NCBI GenBank assembly: GCA_026260175.1
Contig: JAKCWW010001846.1
Span: 42,514-65,596, forward strand
Length of the DNA stretch: 23,083 nucleotides
Source of the DNA: Reticulitermes lucifugus
Lineage: Eukaryota; Arthropoda; Insecta; Blattodea; Rhinotermitidae
Reading direction: 5' to 3'
In this document: positions 18,776-23,083 of the stretch, piece after piece
How positions within the stretch are numbered: the first letter of the stretch is position 1
Layout of the letters: each line of letters starts with the position of its first letter
The notes under the pieces: model-generated
Seen by the model: the letters and a program-made list of their open reading frames with translations, nothing else
What the model was told of the DNA's origin: nothing
Databases searched by the model: none
Program-made: the position numbers and the translations under genes

Positions 18776-19510
18776 TCACGTGGGGGAGTGACGTTTCTGA
18801 GCATCGTAGATAAAGCGGAATATTGGGTTGGGATCTCCCATATTTTGTTCCGGTATTAGTCTTTTGTTGTATGCAAATTGTTGAACGTAGAATTGTTCTA
18901 AGGTATTCATATGTGGACCTTTATTTGTTTTTTGTAGCATAGACATGTTGTCATTGATATTTCCATTTTCGTGTAGGTTACTGATAATATGTGCTGCATA
19001 GGCTGATTGTGGGTCGTTGTTCCGGATGCATCTGATATGTTCCTTATAACTTTGTTTTATGTCTGCCAGTCTGTCCCACATACGAATGTTCACATTTGTT
19101 ACATGATAATTTATAGATCCCACTTTTTGTACATGGATATGTTGTATCGTTTTTTGTGAATCTTAATAAATCATGAATAGTGTTGGTGTTACGTAATGCT
19201 ATGCCTATGTTAGTGTTCTTAAACATATTGGTAATATGACGAATGGATGGATGATAGTATGTGAACACAGTCCATTTTTTGGGTCTGGTTTGTTTTTTAT
19301 TATTATGTACTGTATGGTCATTCAGTTTCTTTTGTATAAATCGATTTAGTTTGTGGATAGTTGTGTAAGGTTCTTGGTTTTTGCTATGTGTTGTATGGTA
19401 TTCCATTCTTTTTGTTTTCGGGTGGAGGATATGGGTAGTGATTTCCTGCGTATAGGGTAGTATCTGCTGCGAGTTTGTGTTCTATAAGGTGTTTTGAAAA
19501 GAAGTTGATG
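18776..19510 (-). pseudogene. PLE ORF remnant: connector and GIY-YIG endonuclease, frameshifted
   Basis: The minus-strand frame from 19406 contains SGIYKLSCNKCEHSYVGQTGR: the GIY (19121-19113) and YVG (19082-19074) signature with the GQTGR loop seen in Penelope-type GIY-YIG nucleases, including the Cys pair between them. Shortly after GQTGR (about 19060) the reading moves to another frame, where SYKEHIRCIRNN, AAHIISNLHENG, MNTLEQFYVQ and DPNPIF follow in the order expected for this domain, ending at 18776. Similarity in a third frame upstream to about 19510 suggests a further break near the connector. The reverse-transcriptase domain is absent. The enzyme would nick target DNA during retrotransposition; this copy cannot make it. 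Confidence 0.85.
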
Positions 19511-19514
19511 GTTG

Positions 19515-19852
19515 TGTCTATCTTAGATATGTTATTTTTCAGGGTATTATAACAAAAGACTACTTAACTTTTAACATTTTAAACCTGTGTATAACTTGTA
19601 ACATCGAAACAACTGCTATATAGCACATTTATCATTTGAACAGTGTATAACTTGATTGTAAAAGAATTGATATATTATTCAGTTTTTACTATTCTAACCA
19701 GTGTATAAATTGTACCATTGATGTAAAAAATCAGTGTAATCTAAAACACTGAAGTCCCTGAAGATGAACCGGGATAAGGTTCGAAACATGTAGGACTGTG
19801 TTTCACAAATTAATAGTGAATAAAAGTGTACATTCGTCGGACAATAAACATA
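19515..19852 (+). repeat. PLE terminal repeat, right (5') arm, inverted
   Basis: Reverse complement of the left arm, ending in CAATAAACATA. It replaces the missing 5' half of the element. Its hammerhead lies on the plus strand, opposite to the element's coding strand. Confidence 0.85.
19753..19797 (+). ncRNA. Hammerhead-like ribozyme in the PLE right arm
   Basis: In order: helix I AGTCC (19753-19757), CTGAAGA (19758-19764), extra T (19765), helix II GAACC/GGTTC perfect around GGGATAA (19766-19782), GAA (19783-19785), ACATGT (19786-19791), A (19792, GUA triplet), helix I return GGACT (19793-19797). Relative to the left arm, helix II has gained a Watson-Crick pair in place of G-U, so base pairing is preserved despite a substitution. 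Predicted cleavage is after 19792. The extra T and the loopless helix III make dimer-type activity more likely than cleavage by a single molecule. Confidence 0.8.
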
Positions 19853-19934
19853 CGTGATGTGTGATTAGTGGCTCAGCATCGTGTTCAAAAGCGCGCCTGT
19901 CTATTTGCCGGTTCACATGTTCTAATATCAGAGA

Positions 19935-19968
19935 GTTTGTTTGTTTGTTTGTTTGTTTGTTTGTTTGT
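19935..19968. repeat. GTTT tetranucleotide microsatellite
   Basis: Eight tandem GTTT units just outside the PLE right arm. The antisense frame reads as a Gln/Thr/Asn/Lys repeat, an artefact. Confidence 0.95.
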
Positions 19969-20024
19969 CGGTTATGCGGTAGCGACCTAGGCACTTAGCT
20001 CAAAAGTCTTTTTAGAACGATGTA

Positions 20025-20080
20025 CCGACTGTAAATAAATGTGGTTGTAAGGGAGGTTTTCCTCTACTCCGGTTACAGGT
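20025..20080 (+). repeat. Possible small SINE body fragment
   Basis: GTGGTTGTAAGGGAGGTTTT, then CCTCTACTCCGGTTAC, recalls the CAGGTTT-CTCCGAGTACTTCGG core of the SINE family at 7508 and 17916. The match is short and imperfect, with no head or tail. Confidence 0.25.
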
Positions 20081-20464
20081 CCCAAGGAAGCAGACGGATT
20101 CGCCAAATGACATGGAGTTTCTGCAGCATCACTACGTTATAAGCCACTCTGTCGAGAGAATTACATTTGCTTCAACACCAGCATCTTGAGAGCATATGAC
20201 CTCATGGGAGACCGGCAAAACATCGACCCATGGCCTCGGACTGCTAATGAATCAGACTGAAGTGCAGAGTGTTTAGAAACGCCGGTAGCATTGCCGACAC
20301 CGTAGCCGGTACTGAGTTTAGGAAGGTTATAATGGGGAGACGTACGAGGACTTTGAAGTTACGTGGTAGAACTATGATGTGGCGTAACTCAGTTCGTGTC
20401 TCGAGACAAATGTTGTTAGAAATATCAGTAAAGTAAAGTTCTTCCTCTGCCAGCCATAAATATA

Positions 20465-20590
20465 TTTGGGTTTGTGGTGGTATACCTTCACTCATTCTTC
20501 ACCTCGGCACTAGATGGATGTTACTGGTCAGTTACACGTCCTGGCCGCCATACCCCCGCCGAAAAAGGGTGGATGGGCCACGTGTTAGTA
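20465..20590 (-). repeat. Fragment of the common arthropod repeat, minus strand
   Basis: On the minus strand CTTTTTCGGCGGGGGTATGG, then GGCGGCCAGGACGTG and CTAGTGCCGAGGTGAAGAATG, follow the order I recall for the middle and 3' part of the repeat seen at 10255 and 13310. The CTAGTG-CGAGGT block is shared directly with 13310. Diverged and headless. Confidence 0.45.
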
Positions 20591-22507
20591 TTAACACTGG
20601 CTTAAGACTGACCAAAAATATTGTCATTTGTTTCTAACATTCCCTCCACCTCTCCTATGGCACATAACAAAGCGAATTGTGTCAGTAGACGGCGACACAC
20701 CTTTGTAACATTTTAAGCTACTATTTTGCAGAAGCGTTAGTTTCCATTAAAACACTGCGATGTGCAGCTAAAAATTATGTATTTTTCACTTACATAATGA
20801 CGCTGCTTTCGTATAACAGACACACGAGGTATTTTAATTGAGATAGACATTCTTCCCCTAAAATAGCACTGACGTAGTTTGACGTAAGCATTTCTTTGAT
20901 ACTCTCCAAGAATATGAGAGGGTCAGCTGTTTGTGAAGAAAACTGACGGCAACAAAGTGTTAAGGAAAGGATACACGAAAATGTAGATTGACTCTTGGCC
21001 AGATGCAAAAAAAAAACTCGTTATGTAACGCAAGGAAATGCGCAGGGCAAGATTTCAATGATTGCCGTAAAAACACTATAACTACTTTAACGAGGACATA
21101 AGAATCGGCACAGTTAGCTTGCTTTATACCCGGTTGAGGCAAGGAGATATGGAAGCTCACCGTCTTTCACTGTGGCCTTACAAACGCCAAGCAATTATAA
21201 GCCAGGAACATGATGTATCGAGATAAAAAATGAGCGTGTAATCTAATCTGTCGCCTGTCCTCTTTTCTCTTCCTTATTCATACGATACTTCTAAAAGTTA
21301 ACCACGCCCGTCTAGATCTGACTGTGGCATTTGAATGCATTTCTGAACTGTTATTTATCTGCACGACGTCAGCAATACAAAACAGACGGAACAGAAGTTT
21401 TGCTCCATCACAGTTACATTCACCTATACAGTCAAAAGTCCTGACACTGAGAATTTAATTAGTAACTCCAACTATACTGTGAGTTCCGAGCAGAACGCAT
21501 ACAGCCTATTCCCTGTTACATACCCACCAACATTGTTATTGATATTTTATTTTATTCTTGTGAAGAACTTACTCTACAGACCCTCTTTCGTTAAATTTGA
21601 AAACATAACCTGAACGCTTTGTATCATCGCCATGTTTGTAACTGTTGACTTGTAAAGCCACACACAAAACATAAGTATGTATATGGCCTGTCCCAGTACC
21701 AAATCTAACATGCCTCGCGCCAGTCCTAAATCACATATTGTCATTACACCGACAGCTAATGGAAATCATCGCTGATCAGCACCTTGTTATTTTACATTAT
21801 GCAGAAACATCACCTCAAAAGCGATGCATGCTTTTCCAGTACCAATAATACATACCATTTTGAGACCCTAAATTAAGTGCCGCTAGCGTCGTTCCTGCCT
21901 GTTGTTTCTGATTTTTAAAAATTAGAATGTGCAGCGGTGAGTGGTGTCCAATGGCATTATTTTCCTACAGGTTCTTGACCGTCGGTCCATTGATAAAACG
22001 TTGAAGTGGAGAGACATGCTCGCTCATACAGTGACAACACAGTGGTTTCGTAAACCTCCTTCTTTCTTTTAAGGAAGGAAAACAGTTTGAAAGGGGGCGA
22101 CTGTAACCCTGGCTGGAAGAAGCCTTGGTCGAAGATTAGAAAGTAGGTTTACATCTTGAAAAAATAATGACAGTACGTATATACATGTAACACGGATCTT
22201 ATCTATAACATAACACCTACACATTAAAATTAAATTAATGTCTATTTGTAAATATTAAAAGCTAGTATGCAAATGAAACTGCATTAGATACAAATTAAAC
22301 AGACAAAGTTGCAAATTAATGAAGAGCATTACATAGTGAGGACATTCATGATATCCTAGTATACACATCTGATAGCTACAATAATTAAATTAAGATGCAA
22401 GAGACTGCGGAAATAGACTCCGCAACAAAACATGAAATAAAAATACAATAGATAGCAATCGTCAAGGGGAGGGAATAATTGTGGGAGAAGAATAATAATA
22501 TTATAAA
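20591..22507. other. Long intergenic stretch, nothing recognised
   Basis: Almost 2 kb without a supportable gene; open frames stay under 75 codons. AT-rich from about 22160 to 22500. No repeat ends identified. Confidence 0.5.
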
Positions 22508-22690
22508 GAAGCGACCGTCGCAGGGCGTAGGCGGTTAGGCGCCAACCTCTCCTTGGAAAGGTCGGGGTTCAATCCCAGGCTGATCTGTGTTAGATTTGTA
22601 GTGGACAGATTGGCACTAGGACAGATTATTCTCCCAGTACTCCGGTATTCCCTCTGCTAATATCATTACACCAATGCTCCACATTCACTC
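22508..22690 (+). mobile_element. SINE copy with intact head, same body family as 7508
   Basis: A box GGCGTAGGCGG (about 22524-22534) and B box GGTTCAATCCC (22566-22576) are preserved. The body reads TTAGATTTGTAGTGGACAG, TTGGCACTAGGACAG, then CTCCCAGTACTCCGG and ATTACACCAATGCTCC, matching the family order. The CGTAGCATCTGC 3' end is missing; instead a CATTCATTCACA-type run follows, so the copy is 3'-truncated or has a replaced tail. The head differs in its D-arm from the 7508 copy. Confidence 0.75.
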
Positions 22691-22907
22691 ATTCATTCAC
22701 ATACTCATATCACTAACAATACTTAATCATAGCACCTGACATCGTCTTTAAATATAATATTTCAGAAATTACAAGGAAGCTGTGAGGAATGGGCTTTGAA
22801 GACAAAAACTGGAATGATTTGGTTTGGGGTAGGATAGAATGTGAAGAATACGACGATGAGAAGTGGAGCTTTTTAATGTGAGTAGTATGGGTGTAGGTAT
22901 AGTCAGT
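22691..22907. other. Intergenic stretch, nothing recognised
   Basis: Short linker between the SINE and the regulatory-looking cluster at the right edge. No gene signal. Confidence 0.5.
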
Positions 22908-23083
22908 GATGTAAACAAAGATGGCGGATGTAAACAAAGTCACGTGACAAGGTCAATGACCTTTACCGGAAGTGACGTAACAAGATGGCGCGAAATTTGA
23001 ATTTATATAAGCACAATAGGGCGAAATTTGAATTTTAAATGTTGGTAGTTGCGCGGTAAGTTTAATTTTTACAATATGGCGGA
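22908..23083. promoter_or_regulatory. Clustered regulatory-type motifs, possible promoter or repeat terminus
   Basis: In order: GATGTAAACAAAG twice (22908-22920, 22927-22939), ATGGCGGA (22921-22928), palindromic E-box GTCACGTGAC (22939-22948), AAGGTCAATGACCTT (22949-22963), ETS-type CCGGAAGT (22967-22974) overlapping a CRE-like TGACGTAA (22973-22980), AAGATGGCG (22982-22990), TTATATAA (23003-23010), and a 15-base direct repeat GCGAAATTTGAATTT (22990-23004, 23021-23035). ATGGCGGA recurs at the edge (23076-23083). The density and order resemble an animal promoter with a TATA-like box. The direct repeats could instead mark a transposon or satellite end. The window stops before any transcript could be judged. 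Confidence 0.4.
22949..22963. promoter_or_regulatory. Perfect inverted-repeat nuclear-receptor site (EcRE-like)
   Basis: AAGGTCAATGACCTT is a perfect palindrome of AGGTCA half-sites separated by one base (IR1). This is the ideal ecdysone receptor/Ultraspiracle element in insects. It directly abuts the E-box palindrome. Sequence match is certain; binding is not shown. Confidence 0.6.

Larger units (their letters stand above)
18261..19852 (-). mobile_element. Penelope-like retroelement fragment with inverted terminal arms and hammerheads
   Basis: Arms of about 340 bp (18261-18610 and 19515-19852) are reverse complements and enclose the end of a minus-strand ORF with a GIY-YIG endonuclease. Penelope-like elements pair a reverse transcriptase with such an endonuclease and often carry terminal repeats in direct or inverted orientation that contain hammerhead motifs; all of that except the reverse transcriptase is seen here. 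The element is 5'-truncated and frameshifted, so it is inactive. The arms differ by scattered substitutions and small indels. No convincing target duplication was found: flanks after the arms diverge at once. Confidence 0.85.

Noticed and set aside
22511..22585. Functional tRNA gene
   Set aside because: Same reason: boxes present but acceptor and anticodon stems do not close and a SINE body follows.
1..23083. CRISPR arrays, bacterial operons or phage features
   Set aside because: No regularly spaced direct repeats with unique spacers and no dense coding; SINEs, PLE and hAT elements show the DNA is animal nuclear.

Overview
The window looks like intergenic DNA from a large, repeat-rich insect genome. 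I see no intact protein-coding host gene. It is moderately AT-rich, and the longest open frame is 192 codons with no recognisable domain. Most of what can be identified is mobile DNA: tRNA-derived SINEs, a decayed LINE tail, a pogo/Tigger-type terminus, a short hAT-type element, and a Penelope-like retroelement (PLE). The insect assignment, probably a polyneopteran such as a cockroach, termite or stick insect, rests on remembered repeat styles and is an inference.

Layout. 1-127: terminus of a pogo/Tigger-like DNA transposon. 315-477: broken C-terminus of a LINE reverse-transcriptase ORF. 1800-1954 and 2595-2720: TAG/CAG and TTAAA low-complexity tracts. 3540-3703: a weak candidate exon. 4206-4533: near-perfect inverted repeat with a hammerhead-ribozyme motif in each arm. 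5694-6046: degenerate TGAN-type tetranucleotide tract. 7305-7905: three tRNA-like modules; the middle one is a full SINE with a 13-bp target duplication. 9185-9475: SINE head split by a 190-bp hAT-type element. 10255-10715: two converging SINE-like repeats, one holding a 104-base assembly gap. 10793-10980: second hammerhead inverted repeat. 11306-11502 and 13660-13840: minus-strand copies of the 7508 SINE family. 17916-18128: a 5'-truncated copy with a perfect 13-bp target duplication. 18261-19852: PLE fragment encoding a GIY-YIG endonuclease, between inverted arms that each carry a hammerhead motif. 22508-22690: another SINE. 22908-23083: a run of regulatory-looking sites including a perfect ecdysone-response-element palindrome.

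The most interesting signal is that three unrelated sequences (4.2, 10.8 and 18.3-19.8 kb) are built alike: two inverted arms, at least one containing a hammerhead core. All three motifs share an extra U between the CUGANGA box and helix II and have a very short helix III. Only the 19-kb copy has recognisable protein-coding sequence. The likely relationship is that the PLE class supplies the machinery and the two short palindromes are non-autonomous or truncated relatives. This is inferred from structure; hammerhead motifs in PLE terminal repeats are established.
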